From contig CAVVNM010000011.1 in assembly GCA_963749575.1 (NCBI GenBank), positions 1 to 64,000 of the forward strand: a stretch of 64,000 nt of DNA. Reading direction: 5' to 3'. Source of the stretch: JAMXLO01 sp963749575 (lineage in GTDB: Bacteria; Pseudomonadota; Alphaproteobacteria; Acetobacterales; Acetobacteraceae). The notes under the pieces were generated by a model. That model ran no database searches. It was given only the letters and a program-made list of their open reading frames with translations, and had not been told where the DNA came from. Both the position numbers and the translations under genes were made by a program. Below are positions 9,264-20,091 of the stretch, piece after piece. Numbering within the stretch: the stretch's first letter is position 1; the number at the start of each line of letters is the position of its first letter.

Positions 9264-10082
9264 TTACTCGGAAGTCCTGGTATTATGCTTTATTTTCTGC
9301 CAGGTAGACTCCATTTCCTCAAGTGATGCGTCAGCGAGAGTTCTACCTTCAGAAGCAATGTATTGCTCCATTGCGCTGAAACGGCGTGCGAACTTGCGGT
9401 TGGCTTGCCGCAGGCAGGCTTCCGGATCGAGATCGAGCTTGCGTGCCAGGTTGGCGACGACGAACAGCAGATCGCCGACCTCGTCTGCGAGGCGGTCTGG
9501 TTTGGCTTCCGGCAATTCCGCCCGAACTTCAGCGACTTCCTCATCGAGTTTGCTCAGAACCGCCGGCGCATCGGGCCAATCGAAGCCGACCCGGGCGGCG
9601 CGAGCCGTCAGCTTGGCGGCAAGGGTGAGGGCAGGGAGGCCGGCAGGAACGCCGGCCAGGGTGCCGTTCTCAGCCCTTGCAGCCCTTTCGTCGCTCTTGT
9701 GCGCTTCCCAGGCCCCGGTCTGTTCTGCGGCATTGCGGGCCGCCGCGGCGCCAAAGACGTGCGGATGGCGCCGGATCATCTTGTCGGCGATGGTTCGTGC
9801 CACCTCGGCGAAGTCGAACCGACCGGCCTCCTCGGCCATCCGCGCGTGGTAGACGACCTGGAACAGCAGGTCGCCTAATTCACCGGTCAAAGCGGACAAA
9901 TCTTCCCCGGCAATGACATCGGCGACTTCGTAGGCTTCCTCGACCGTATACGGAGCGATCGTGGCGAAGCTCTGCGCCTTGTCCCACGGGCAGCCGTGCG
10001 CGGGATCGCGCAGCGCGGCCATGATGCCAAGCAGGCGGCGGAGTTCGGCTTCGGCGGTGCCGGGGCCAGGTGAGGAGATCAT
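9264..10082 (-). CDS. mazG: Nucleoside triphosphate pyrophosphohydrolase MazG
   Basis: A 272-residue MazG, the usual length for the two-domain proteobacterial form. It hydrolyses (d)NTPs to NMP and pyrophosphate and helps to clear aberrant nucleotides. The N-terminal module shows GCPWDKAQ, TVEEAYEVADVI and LTGELGDLLFQVVYHARM; the second carries LADEVGDLLFVVANLAR. These are the paired ExxE/ExxD metal-binding helices of the all-alpha NTP-pyrophosphatase fold. The ATG at 10082 starts twelve codons inside the open frame and lies just before the conserved LLGIMAALRDP helix. It is a single gene, convergent with the epimerase gene. Confidence 0.93.
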   Translation of the reverse strand: MISSPGPGTAEAELRRLLGIMAALRDPAHGCPWDKAQSFATIAPYTVEEAYEVADVIAGEDLSALTGELGDLLFQVVYHARMAEEAGRFDFAEVARTIADKMIRRHPHVFGAAAARNAAEQTGAWEAHKSDERAARAENGTLAGVPAGLPALTLAAKLTARAARVGFDWPDAPAVLSKLDEEVAEVRAELPEAKPDRLADEVGDLLFVVANLARKLDLDPEACLRQANRKFARRFSAMEQYIASEGRTLADASLEEMESTWQKIKHNTRTSE

Positions 10083-10412
10083 GCTGGCGCCATAGGCCGG
10101 GGACCTGCAATTGCGCAAGCGGCCGCGCGCGGTGTCCTCAATTGAGCCAAATGACGGTGGCGGCGCGGCGGATCGCGGCGAGCAGGAAAATGGAACCGCA
10201 AATCACGCAAATCCAGGCCAAATGCGTCGCAGAGACCGACGACGCGTTTGATCTGGAAGCGGGCTTGAGACGTAACTGACGCACCGACCGGACCGTCGGT
10301 TCACCGCGGCTTCATCAGCGACTATTTGCGTGTTTTGCGTGTTTTGCGGTTCCACCTCATTGCTTACTGCGGTCTTCGCGCCGCGCCGGAATTTTCCAAT
10401 CGAGGACACACC
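10083..10412. repeat. Intergenic region with an inverted pair of AACCGCAAANCACGCAAA repeats
   Basis: This 330-bp gap between mazG and the TPR gene has no supported gene. A repeat beginning GGAACCGCAAATCACGCAAA at about 10192 is matched in inverted orientation by a copy ending at about 10354, where the core ACGCAAA is tandemly duplicated. Both copies drift apart after about 25 bases. If read as protein they give EPQ-I/N-TQ-like peptides, a known trap for gene finders. It is a dispersed mosaic repeat of unknown role. Confidence 0.5.
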
Positions 10413-12596
10413 CTAGCGTCGCTGCGCCAGCAATGCGTTCGCCTCGTCCCGGTTGCCTCGACAGACAGTTATATTGTGATCCAATCCGAAGGCGGCATAA
10501 ATTGCGATGGCGGAACTGTATGCTGCCACCGCCTCCTCCAGTCGCGTGGGATTGCTTTCGCGCTCGCCAAGCAGTCGAAACGCGTCGCCAAGGCCGTTCT
10601 GCGTCACTGCCCAGTCAAGCGGCGCCCGATCGCGGGTTTGCTCCTCCAGCGCCAGCAGATATGCGACCACCGATTCCTCGAGCCGAGCCGAGCCGGTCTC
10701 GCGCTCGCCAAGCAGTCGAAGCGCATCGCCGATCCGGCCCTGTGTTTCGGCCCATAGCAGCGGCACCCGGTTGCGCGACCGCTCTTCCAGCGCCGCGCGC
10801 AACATCGCCATTGCGTCTTGCAACATTGTCGTATCGTTCTTGCGCCCGCCCAGCGAGGTAAGCACGGCGCCCAGGTTGGATTGTGTCGTAGCCCATTGCG
10901 GCGGCGTTCGATCGCGTCGCGCCTCTTCCAGCGCCAGCCGGTAGGCTGCCTCCGCTGCCTCGAGGTGCGCGGTCCCGCTCTCACGCTCGCCGAGCGTCCG
11001 CAGCGCATTGCCAAGGTTGTTCTGCGCCAAGGCCCACAATAGTGGCACCCGATCCCGGGTTCTTTCCTCCAGCGCGAGGCGGGCCGTGGCAACGGCTTCC
11101 TCAAGTCGCGCCGTGTCAGGTTCCCGTTGCCCCATGCTCCGAAGCACAACGCTGAGATTGTTCTGGGTCTGTGCCCATTCCAGCGGCACCCGATCGCGGG
11201 TTCGCTCCTCCAGCGCCAGCCGATATGCGACCACCGATTCCGCCAACCGATCGGTCCCGGTCTCGCGCTCGCCGAGCCGCCACAGCACGATACCGAGATT
11301 GTTCTCGGTCTCTGCCCAGTTGCGTGGGGCGCGATCGCGCGTCTGCTCCTCGAGAGCCAGTCGGAGATGGCGCGCGGCCTCCACCAGATCGGCAGTTCCG
11401 CTCGCGCGTTCCCCAACCCTCCACAAGGCCAGTCCAAGGTCGTTCTGGGTCAGTCCCCAATCGAGCGGCACCAGCTCGCGCGGCACCCCCTGCAATGCCA
11501 GCCGGTAGGCAGCGATCGCCTCCTCCAGCCGCGTCGTCCCGCTCTCCCGCTCGCCGATTCGAAACAGCGCGGCACCGAGGCTGCGCTCGGTCCGCGCCCA
11601 GTCGACCGGTGTGGCCTCGCGCTGTCGCTCGGTCAGGGCGAGCCGAAACGCCGCCACCGCCTCGTTGAGATGCGTGGTCCCGCTCTCCCGGTAGCCCAGG
11701 TTGGTCAGTGCGGTCCCGAGATCGTGCTGCACCTGCGCCCAGTCGGCCGCAGCGGAGTTGGGTGGAAACTGCTCCAGCGCCTTACGGTAGATGGCGATGG
11801 CCGATTGCAGGGCTGCGTTGTCGCCCTTGCGATCGCCCAGATCGGACAGGGCATCGGCCTGCCGCGACAGATACAAGCCAAGTTCGTGCGGGTGGCCCAC
11901 CGGCACCAGACGAGCCGCCTGCTCGAAATGGTCGGCGGCCTCCTGGTACTGCAACTGCGTCTGCGCGATGCCGCCGCGGCTGGCCAGCACCTTCGCCGCA
12001 CTCAACGCGTGGCGATCTTCCGCTTCCTGCGCCCGCTTTTTTAGTTCCTGTGCCTGACGCAGCGCTGCCAGCTCGAATTCCTGGGCCTGATCCAGCAGCG
12101 TGTCCGCATCGGACAGCTGTCCGTCTTCCAGTACCTTGGTGGCCTGCCCGACGATGTCGGCGATATGCGGATCATCCGGTTCAAGCGCCGCCAGCGTGTC
12201 GCGGGTCCGCGCGAAATGCTGGGCGATCTCGGACAGCCGTTCCGGGACCTTCTCCAACGGCACATCGTTCTTGCCGACGATCCGGAAGAACTCCCCCACC
12301 GCGGCCGAGGTGAACCCGAGTTTCGTCGCCAGCTCCGCAGCCCTGGCCTCTGCCTGCGCCCTCGCCATCGCGGTCGCGGCCATCTCATTGGCGAAGGTTT
12401 TCGCGATCGCCGCCAACGCGGCCGGATCCGCGCTGTTGATGGTAACCTGGCCGTTGATGACGCCGATGTTGGTGGCACCGTTGCCGGTCGAGTTCTGCAC
12501 GATATTCGGCTGCGCATTGGGCGCAGTCTGCGCGGGGGCAACGCCGATCAACGACGCGAGCGAGCCGGCGATCGCTACGGCATGGATCGGCGTCAT
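10413..12596 (-). CDS. Exported tetratricopeptide-repeat protein with nine W-A repeats
   Basis: A 727-residue protein. Residues 1-22 form a signal peptide (AIAGSLASLIGVAPAQT cleaved near AQT), so it is probably periplasmic. Residues about 28-52 hold a Gly/Asn-rich segment with NIVQNSTGNGATNIGV and GQVTIN. A long alpha-helical region rich in Ala/Glu follows (about 55-200). Then come TPR-like units; nine consecutive 50-51-residue repeats start W-A-x-T-Q-x-x-L-G and contain LGERESGT, LEEAVAAYRLALEE and TRDRVPL. TPR arrays serve as protein-binding scaffolds. No catalytic domain is seen, and the neighbours give no partner. This long gene has no frame break. Confidence 0.85.
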   Translation of the reverse strand: MTPIHAVAIAGSLASLIGVAPAQTAPNAQPNIVQNSTGNGATNIGVINGQVTINSADPAALAAIAKTFANEMAATAMARAQAEARAAELATKLGFTSAAVGEFFRIVGKNDVPLEKVPERLSEIAQHFARTRDTLAALEPDDPHIADIVGQATKVLEDGQLSDADTLLDQAQEFELAALRQAQELKKRAQEAEDRHALSAAKVLASRGGIAQTQLQYQEAADHFEQAARLVPVGHPHELGLYLSRQADALSDLGDRKGDNAALQSAIAIYRKALEQFPPNSAAADWAQVQHDLGTALTNLGYRESGTTHLNEAVAAFRLALTERQREATPVDWARTERSLGAALFRIGERESGTTRLEEAIAAYRLALQGVPRELVPLDWGLTQNDLGLALWRVGERASGTADLVEAARHLRLALEEQTRDRAPRNWAETENNLGIVLWRLGERETGTDRLAESVVAYRLALEERTRDRVPLEWAQTQNNLSVVLRSMGQREPDTARLEEAVATARLALEERTRDRVPLLWALAQNNLGNALRTLGERESGTAHLEAAEAAYRLALEEARRDRTPPQWATTQSNLGAVLTSLGGRKNDTTMLQDAMAMLRAALEERSRNRVPLLWAETQGRIGDALRLLGERETGSARLEESVVAYLLALEEQTRDRAPLDWAVTQNGLGDAFRLLGERESNPTRLEEAVAAYSSAIAIYAAFGLDHNITVCRGNRDEANALLAQRR

Positions 12597-12645
12597 CGGT
12601 CTATCACCGCCACGGTGAACCTCCCGGAATGCCGCAGAAGATATA

Positions 12646-13437
12646 TTATGTTAAGTCCAGCACCATGCCGTCGTGGCCAGGCTCAACGCCGGCCGGCAGG
12701 TTCGCCACCAGCCAGCCCCAATCCATGTCGCTGCCCATATGGGTCAGCACCGTCCGCCGTGCGCCGATGCGGCGTGCCCAGTCGAGCACCTGCGAGACGT
12801 CGGCATGCGTCTTGTGCGGACCGCGGCGCAGAAAGCAGCCGACCACCCAGGTGTCCACACCCGCCAGCGCGGCGAACGCGGCATCGTCGAGGCTGACGAC
12901 GTCGGTTGAATAGCCGAACCTGCCGATGCGCAGGCCGAGCGACGGAATGAAGCCGTGATCCTGCTCGAACAGCCGCACCTGCATGCCCGCCGCCGAGATG
13001 GTGTCGCCGGCAGCCACCTCGCGCCCGACCAGGACCGGCCGGAAGAAGCCCGGCGGCTGCCAAGGGCGAAATGCATAGGCAAAGCGCCGCGTCAGTTCTT
13101 CCAGGGTTGGTTTTGTTGCGAATGCATCCAGCGGTCGGCCGACGATCCGGTTCAGGATCCGCACATCGTCGATACCGGTGATGTGGTCGGCATGCGCATG
13201 GGTATAAAGCACGGCATCCACCCGCGGCACCCGACACGCCAGCAACTGCTCCCGCAGCTCCGGCGCGGTATCCACCAGAAGGCGCATCCCGCTGTCACTC
13301 TCGATCACGATGCTGGCGCGGCCCCGGCGATTGCGCGGCTCGGACGGATCGCACTCACCCCAGTCGCCGCTGCCATCCTCGCCGCCGATCAGCGGCACGC
13401 CGGCAGAGCTCCCCGTGCCGAGCAGGATCACCCGCAT
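12646..13437 (-). CDS. MBL-fold metallo-hydrolase, PhnP-like
   Basis: A 263-residue metallo-beta-lactamase-fold phosphodiesterase. It opens with the MRVILLGTGSSAGVPLIGG strand-loop typical of PhnP-like proteins, and its metal centre is formed by THAHADH (around residue 79), later His residues in EQDHGFIPS and the Asp in YSTDVV, with the terminal LTHMGSDMD. Such enzymes cleave cyclic or linear phosphodiesters. It lies 5 bp downstream of tatD in a leftward cluster holB-metG-tatD-this gene, a gene order found in many alphaproteobacteria. Its exact substrate is not known in that context. Confidence 0.88.
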   Translation of the reverse strand: MRVILLGTGSSAGVPLIGGEDGSGDWGECDPSEPRNRRGRASIVIESDSGMRLLVDTAPELREQLLACRVPRVDAVLYTHAHADHITGIDDVRILNRIVGRPLDAFATKPTLEELTRRFAYAFRPWQPPGFFRPVLVGREVAAGDTISAAGMQVRLFEQDHGFIPSLGLRIGRFGYSTDVVSLDDAAFAALAGVDTWVVGCFLRRGPHKTHADVSQVLDWARRIGARRTVLTHMGSDMDWGWLVANLPAGVEPGHDGMVLDLT

Positions 13438-13442
13438 CGTGG

Positions 13443-14216
13443 TCAGGCCGCCTTGCGGAACAGGCGGCGGAAGTTCTCCGTCGTGAGGTCAGCAAGCGCC
13501 TCCGGTTCCAGGCCGCGGACCTTGGCCAGCAGGCGGGCGGTGTGGGCGACATAGGCCGGCTCGTTGCGCTTGCCGCGTACCGGTACCGGCGCAAGGTACG
13601 GCGCGTCGGTCTCCACCAGCAGGCGATCGGCCGGAAGATCGCCGGCTATCTCCCGTAATTCATGTGATTTCGGGAAGGTCAGGATGCCTGAGAAGCTGAC
13701 ATAGCCGCCGATCGCAATGGCTGCGTCGGCCAATCGCCGCGAGGAGCTGAAGCAGTGCAGCAGGAAACTGAAGCTTCCGCCGGTATCCAGCTCATCTTGC
13801 AGTATTGCAGCAATATCGTGGTCGGCATCCCGGGCGTGGATGACGAGTGGCAGGCCTGCCAGTCGTGCCGCGCGGATGTGGGCACGGAAGCCGGCCTTCT
13901 GCACATCGCGCGGTGCGCGATCGTAAAAATAGTCGAGCCCGGACTCACCGATCCCGATCACCTTGGGGTGGTGTGTCATCGCGGCAACCACCTCGGGGGT
14001 CGGAACCGGCGCCTCGGCCGCATGGTGCGGATGGATCCCAACGGTGCACCAGAGGTTCGGCTGCGCCGCCACGATCGCGGGCAGGCCTTCCGACTGCGCC
14101 AACGTGGTGCCGATGGTGACCATCTCGCCAACCCCTGCGGCGACCGCGCGCGCCAGCACGTCCGGCCGTTCGGCGTCGGAATAATAGTCCAGGTGGCAGT
14201 GGGAATCGATCAGCAT
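13443..14216 (-). CDS. tatD: TatD-family metal-dependent deoxyribonuclease
   Basis: A 257-residue TatD/YcfH-type hydrolase with a TIM-barrel metal site. Visible ligands are IDSHCHLD at the N terminus, the Glu in GIGESGLDYF, LVIHARDAD, LHCFSSS and the final Asp in VETDAPYLAP. TatD enzymes act as 3'-5' DNases in DNA quality control, and some as D-aminoacyl hydrolases. The ATG at 14216 is chosen because the barrel begins immediately after it. It lies 14 bp after metG and is part of the holB-metG-tatD-MBL run. Confidence 0.93.
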   Translation of the reverse strand: MLIDSHCHLDYYSDAERPDVLARAVAAGVGEMVTIGTTLAQSEGLPAIVAAQPNLWCTVGIHPHHAAEAPVPTPEVVAAMTHHPKVIGIGESGLDYFYDRAPRDVQKAGFRAHIRAARLAGLPLVIHARDADHDIAAILQDELDTGGSFSFLLHCFSSSRRLADAAIAIGGYVSFSGILTFPKSHELREIAGDLPADRLLVETDAPYLAPVPVRGKRNEPAYVAHTARLLAKVRGLEPEALADLTTENFRRLFRKAA

Positions 14217-14230
14217 TGCCACCGCCGGCG

Positions 14231-15767
14231 CTACGCCGCTGGCTCCACATAGCGCGGAAACACGCCTTGCGGCGCCGGCAATGCACGATCGTCGGTCAGC
14301 GGGACGGCCAGATCCGCCAGTTGTCGCGCGTCCGCCGGCACTCCGAGCTGATCGAGCATCCGCCGCATGCTCTCCGGCATGAACGGCTGCAGGACCGTTG
14401 CGATGACCCGCAGCACATCTGCCAGCACCCGCAGCACCGCCGCCATCCGCACCGGATCGGTGCTGCGCAGTGACCAGGGCGCCTGATGATCGACGTAGAC
14501 ATTGGCGGCACGGACGACCTTCCAGACGTCCTCCAGCGCCTCGTGGAACACCTGACGATCCAGTCGCTCGCGCAGCGCTCCGGGCAGCGCCTCCGCCGCG
14601 CGCAGGAGTTCCGCATCGGCCGCGACGACAGCCCCCCTCCCCGGCAGCCTGCCCGCGCAGTTGCGTGCGATCAGTGACAGCGACCGCTGCGCGAGGTTGC
14701 CAAGGTCGTTCGCCAGCTCGACGTTGATCCGTGTGATCAGCGCCTGGTGCGACAGCGTGCCGTCGCCGCCGAACGGCTTCTCGCGCAGCAGGAAGTAGCG
14801 CACCTGGTCCAGTCCGAACGCCGCCACGAGCTGGCGCGGCTCGATGACGTTGCCGAGCGACTTGCTCATCTTCTCGCCGTCGACGGTCCACCAGCCGTTC
14901 GACGTCACCCGCTTCGGAACCGGCAGGCCTGCCGCCATCAGGAAGGCTGGCCAATAGACCGCGTGGAAGCGGAGAATGTCCTTGCCGACGAAATGCGCGT
15001 CGGCCGGCCAGTAGCGCCAACGCGGCGCAGACTGATCCGGAAAGCCGCAGGCGGTGACGTAGTTGTTGAGCGCGTCGAGCCAGACATACATCACGTGGCC
15101 AGGCGCGCCCGGCACCGGGATGCCCCATCTGAAGCTGGTGCGGCTGATCGACAGATCGCGCAACCCGCCGCGCACGAAGCTCAGCACCTCGTTGCGACGG
15201 CCGGCCGGCAGGATGAAGTCCGGATCATCTTCGTACAGTTTCAACAGCCTGTCCTGCCAGGCTGACAGCCGGAAGAAATACGAGGGCTCCCGTCACCCAC
15301 TCCACCGGCGCCCCGCTTGGCGCCACCTTGCTGCCGTCGGGTCGGGTGGTGAGCTCGTCCTCGTCATAGAATGCTTCATCGCGAACGGCGTACCAGCCTT
15401 CGTAGTGACCGAGATAGATGTTCCCGCTCGCCTCGATCCGCCGCCACAATTCGGCGCACGACACCTTGTGTCGCTCCTCCGTCGTGCGGATCCAGTCGTC
15501 GAACGACACGCCCATCTTGACTGTCATGTCACGAAAGTCGGCGGAGATCCTGTCGGTAAAGGATTGCGGGTCAATGCCCGCGGCGCGTGCCGCCGACTCG
15601 ACTTTCTGGCCGTGCTCGTCGGTGCCGGTCAGGAAGAACACGTCGAACCCGTCGAGCCGCTTCCACCGCGCCATCACATCGGCCGCGATCGAGGTATAGG
15701 CGTGCCCGATATGCGGTGCGCCGTTGACGTAGTAGATCGGGGTCGTGACGTAATATCGTCTGGTCAT
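14231..15767 (-). CDS. metG: Methionyl-tRNA synthetase, one frame break
   Basis: Class I aminoacyl-tRNA synthetase that charges tRNA-Met. The N-terminal part shows YYVTTPIYYVNGAPHIGHAY with the HIGH motif, and FLTGTDEHGQK; the second part has the LDALNNYVT segment, HFVGKDILRFHAVYWPAF and the KMSKS loop (VDGEKMSKSLGNV). The frame breaks once, at CCC 15289-15291 on the plus strand; removing one base joins EWVT to EPSYFFRLS and gives 511 residues, a normal length. The ATG at 15767 overlaps the holB stop as ATGA. Because the gene is essential, the single extra base is very probably a sequence error. Confidence 0.9.
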
Positions 15768-16777
15768 GACATGGTTCCGCCGAGCATTCCGAGACCGGCC
15801 ACAATCGCCTGGCGCTTGTCCAGGTTGAACCGCTCGGTCTCGTCCTGCAGCCGCGTCAGCGCGTGCCACACGTCGCCCCAGGCATCAAGGGGCCGCAGTG
15901 CGACCAGCCGCGACTGCTCCTCGTCGCCCCGCCCCCGCACCACGTCGCGCACGGCAGCCGCGATGCCGGCGCGCAGCAGGTCGAAAAAATTGCTGAACGC
16001 GGTCTCGCCGCGCGCCAGCGTATCGGCCATCGTGTAGGCACGTGCCGGCTTCAGTCCAGGCAGTGCGGCAAGTACCTCATCGACCAGACCGGCGATCGCC
16101 AGCCCCTCTTGCTCCGCCAGCAGCAGCGCACGTCCTGGCGAACCTTCCGCCACGGTCACCAGCCGGCCACGCTCGTCGGCGGTTCGGTCCGGCAGATAGG
16201 CCGCCAGCAGCCGTTCCATCGCATCCTGGCCCAGCGGGTCGAGGCGGAGCCGCCGGCAGCGGCTGCGGATCGTCGCCAGCAGCCGGCCGGGCGCGCCGCA
16301 GACCAGCAGCAGGATGGCACGCCGCGGCGGTTCCTCCAGGATCTTCAGCAGTGCGTTGGCGGACGCCTGGTTCAGCTCCTCCGCCCCATCGACGATGGCA
16401 ACGCGCCAGCCGCCCTCGGCCGGCGTGAGGCTCATGAAGCCACTGATCTTCCGTACGTCGTCCACCGCGATCTGCGTTCGGGTTCGCTTGCGCTTCTCGT
16501 CATAGGCGCGTTCCACCGTTAACAGATCGGCGTGCGCACCGGCTGCGACGCGGCGGAACACCGGGTGCTGCGGGTCCAGCGCAAGGCTGTGGTCGGTGGG
16601 CATGCCGGCGAGCAGGCGGCGGGCGAAGCGGTAGGCCAACGTTGCCTTGCCGACGCCGTCCGGGCCGGTGATCAGCCACGCATGGTGCATGCGCCCCGAG
16701 CGCATGGCTTCGAGGAGTGTGGTTTCGGCGGGTTCGTGGCCGAGCAGAAGCGGGTTGGCGCGGGGTGCGGGGGCCAT
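15764..16777 (-). CDS. holB: DNA polymerase III delta' subunit
   Basis: A 337-residue clamp-loader subunit. It has the family start HEPAETTLLEAMRSGRMHHA, a Walker A-like loop (GPDGVGKATLAYRFA), and the sensor region with VRKISGFMSLTPAEGGWRVA and ANALLKILEEPP. The last motif is diagnostic for delta'. It works with tau/gamma and delta to load the beta sliding clamp. It is followed by metG with a 4-base overlap. A thymidylate kinase gene often precedes holB, but none is seen here; the upstream neighbour is csoR on the same strand after an 80-bp gap. Confidence 0.92.
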   Translation of the reverse strand: MAPAPRANPLLLGHEPAETTLLEAMRSGRMHHAWLITGPDGVGKATLAYRFARRLLAGMPTDHSLALDPQHPVFRRVAAGAHADLLTVERAYDEKRKRTRTQIAVDDVRKISGFMSLTPAEGGWRVAIVDGAEELNQASANALLKILEEPPRRAILLLVCGAPGRLLATIRSRCRRLRLDPLGQDAMERLLAAYLPDRTADERGRLVTVAEGSPGRALLLAEQEGLAIAGLVDEVLAALPGLKPARAYTMADTLARGETAFSNFFDLLRAGIAAAVRDVVRGRGDEEQSRLVALRPLDAWGDVWHALTRLQDETERFNLDKRQAIVAGLGMLGGTMS

Positions 16778-16855
16778 CAGGCGCTTATAGCGCGATGCGG
16801 TGCTGAGTCACCGGGTGACAGCACCAGGCTACGGCAGCAGCGAGACGGCACCGAT

Positions 16856-17131
16856 TCAGCGCGTCATCCGCCCGATCGTCTCCACCAGCTCCTCGACCTT
16901 GTGCCGCTGCTCAACCGGATCGCCGGAGACGAACGCGCCGGCGACGCAGTGCGAAACATGATCCCGCAGGATCTGCTCCTCCACCTTGTGCAGGGCTGCG
17001 CGCACCGCGTTGATCTGGGTCAGCACGTCGACGCAATAGCGGTCCTGCTCGACCATGCGCAGCACGCCGCGTACCTGGCCTTCGATCCGTCTCAAGCTTG
17101 CCGCCACGGATTGCTTTGTCGCATCGTGCAT
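16856..17131 (-). CDS. csoR: CsoR-family copper-sensing repressor
   Basis: A 91-residue all-helical repressor of the CsoR/RcnR family. The Cu(I) ligand set Cys33, His58 and Cys62 is present with exact CsoR spacing (C-x24-H-x3-C), in RYCVDVLTQINA and RDHVSHC; the N-terminal helix carries SLRRIEGQVRGV. Apo-CsoR binds a GC-rich palindrome and lets go when it binds Cu(I). It is divergent from copA, with a fitting palindrome at 17142-17156, so it very probably represses both genes. Confidence 0.93.
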   Translation of the reverse strand: MHDATKQSVAASLRRIEGQVRGVLRMVEQDRYCVDVLTQINAVRAALHKVEEQILRDHVSHCVAGAFVSGDPVEQRHKVEELVETIGRMTR

Positions 17132-17141
17132 CTTGTTACCT

Positions 17142-17156
17142 TACCCCGGAGGGGTA
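17142..17156. promoter_or_regulatory. Probable CsoR operator (TACCCC-N3-GGGGTA)
   Basis: A perfect 6-bp inverted repeat around GGA lies between the divergent csoR and copA starts, 10 bp from the csoR ATG and about 45 bp from the copA GTG. G-tract palindromes of the form TACCCC...GGGGTA are the known type of CsoR operator. Its position would let it block both promoters. Confidence 0.65.
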
Positions 17157-17200
17157 TATTTAGCGGCACAGGCGGCTGTGCGCAACAAGGAACCGCACCG

Positions 17201-19468
<2,268 letters not shown>

Positions 19469-19474
<6 letters not shown>

Positions 19475-20091
19475 GCGGAGCCCGCCTTCGGTCTCGACGA
19501 AGTCGGCGATCTCCGCCACTCCGGTGCCGGCGCGGATATTGGCGAATACGAACGGTCGTTCGCCGCGCATCTTGCGGGCGTCGCGGTCCATCACGTCGAG
19601 GCTGGCGCCGACGAACGGTGCCAGGTCGATCTTGTTGATCACCAGCAGGTCGCTGCGCGTGATGCCGGGGCCGCCCTTGCGCGGGATCTTGTCGCCGGCC
19701 GAGACGTCGATCACGTAGATCGTCAGGTCGGCGAGTTCCGGACTGAACGTGGCGGCAAGGTTGTCGCCGCCGGATTCGATCAGGATGAGGTCGAGCAGCG
19801 GGAAGCGACGGCTGAGGTCGGCGACACCGGCAAGGTTGATCGAGGCGTCCTCGCGGATCGCGGTGTGCGGGCAGCCGCCGGTCTCGATGCCGAGGATGCG
19901 CTCGGGCGGCAGCGAACCGGCGCGGGTGAGGAACTCGGCGTCCTCCTTGGTGTAGATGTCGTTGGTGATGGCGGCGATGTCATAAGCTGGCGCGGAATCG
20001 CTTGCACAGCGCGTCCATCAGCGCGGTCTTGCCGGTGCCGACCGGGCCGCCGATGCCGACGCGCAAGCGGACCGTGACGTGAATGCTTCAT
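19469..20091 (-). CDS. ureG: Urease accessory GTPase UreG, two frame breaks
   Basis: SIMIBI-class GTPase that hydrolyses GTP during nickel delivery to urease. Reading across the breaks gives the P-loop GGPVGTGKTALMDALC, the ITNDIYTKEDAEFL segment, the ETGGCPHTAIRED metal-binding motif (CPH) and VIDVSAGDKIPRKGGPGIT with NKIDLAP. Two +1 insertions, both doubling a T, separate the N-terminal part: one in CCGCTTGCG close to the start, one in AGCTTATGAC. Corrected length is 206 residues, normal for UreG. The ATG overlaps the ureF stop (ATGA). It ends the leftward urease operon and overlaps copA tail to tail. Confidence 0.9.

Noticed and set aside
10203..10409. Minus-strand short frame with an EPQNTQNTQ-like peptide
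   Set aside because: This peptide pattern comes from a dispersed intergenic repeat, not from a conserved protein.
10413..12596. CRISPR-like or DNA tandem repeat array
   Set aside because: The regular spacing is a protein repeat of 50-51 codons with diverged DNA, with no spacers.
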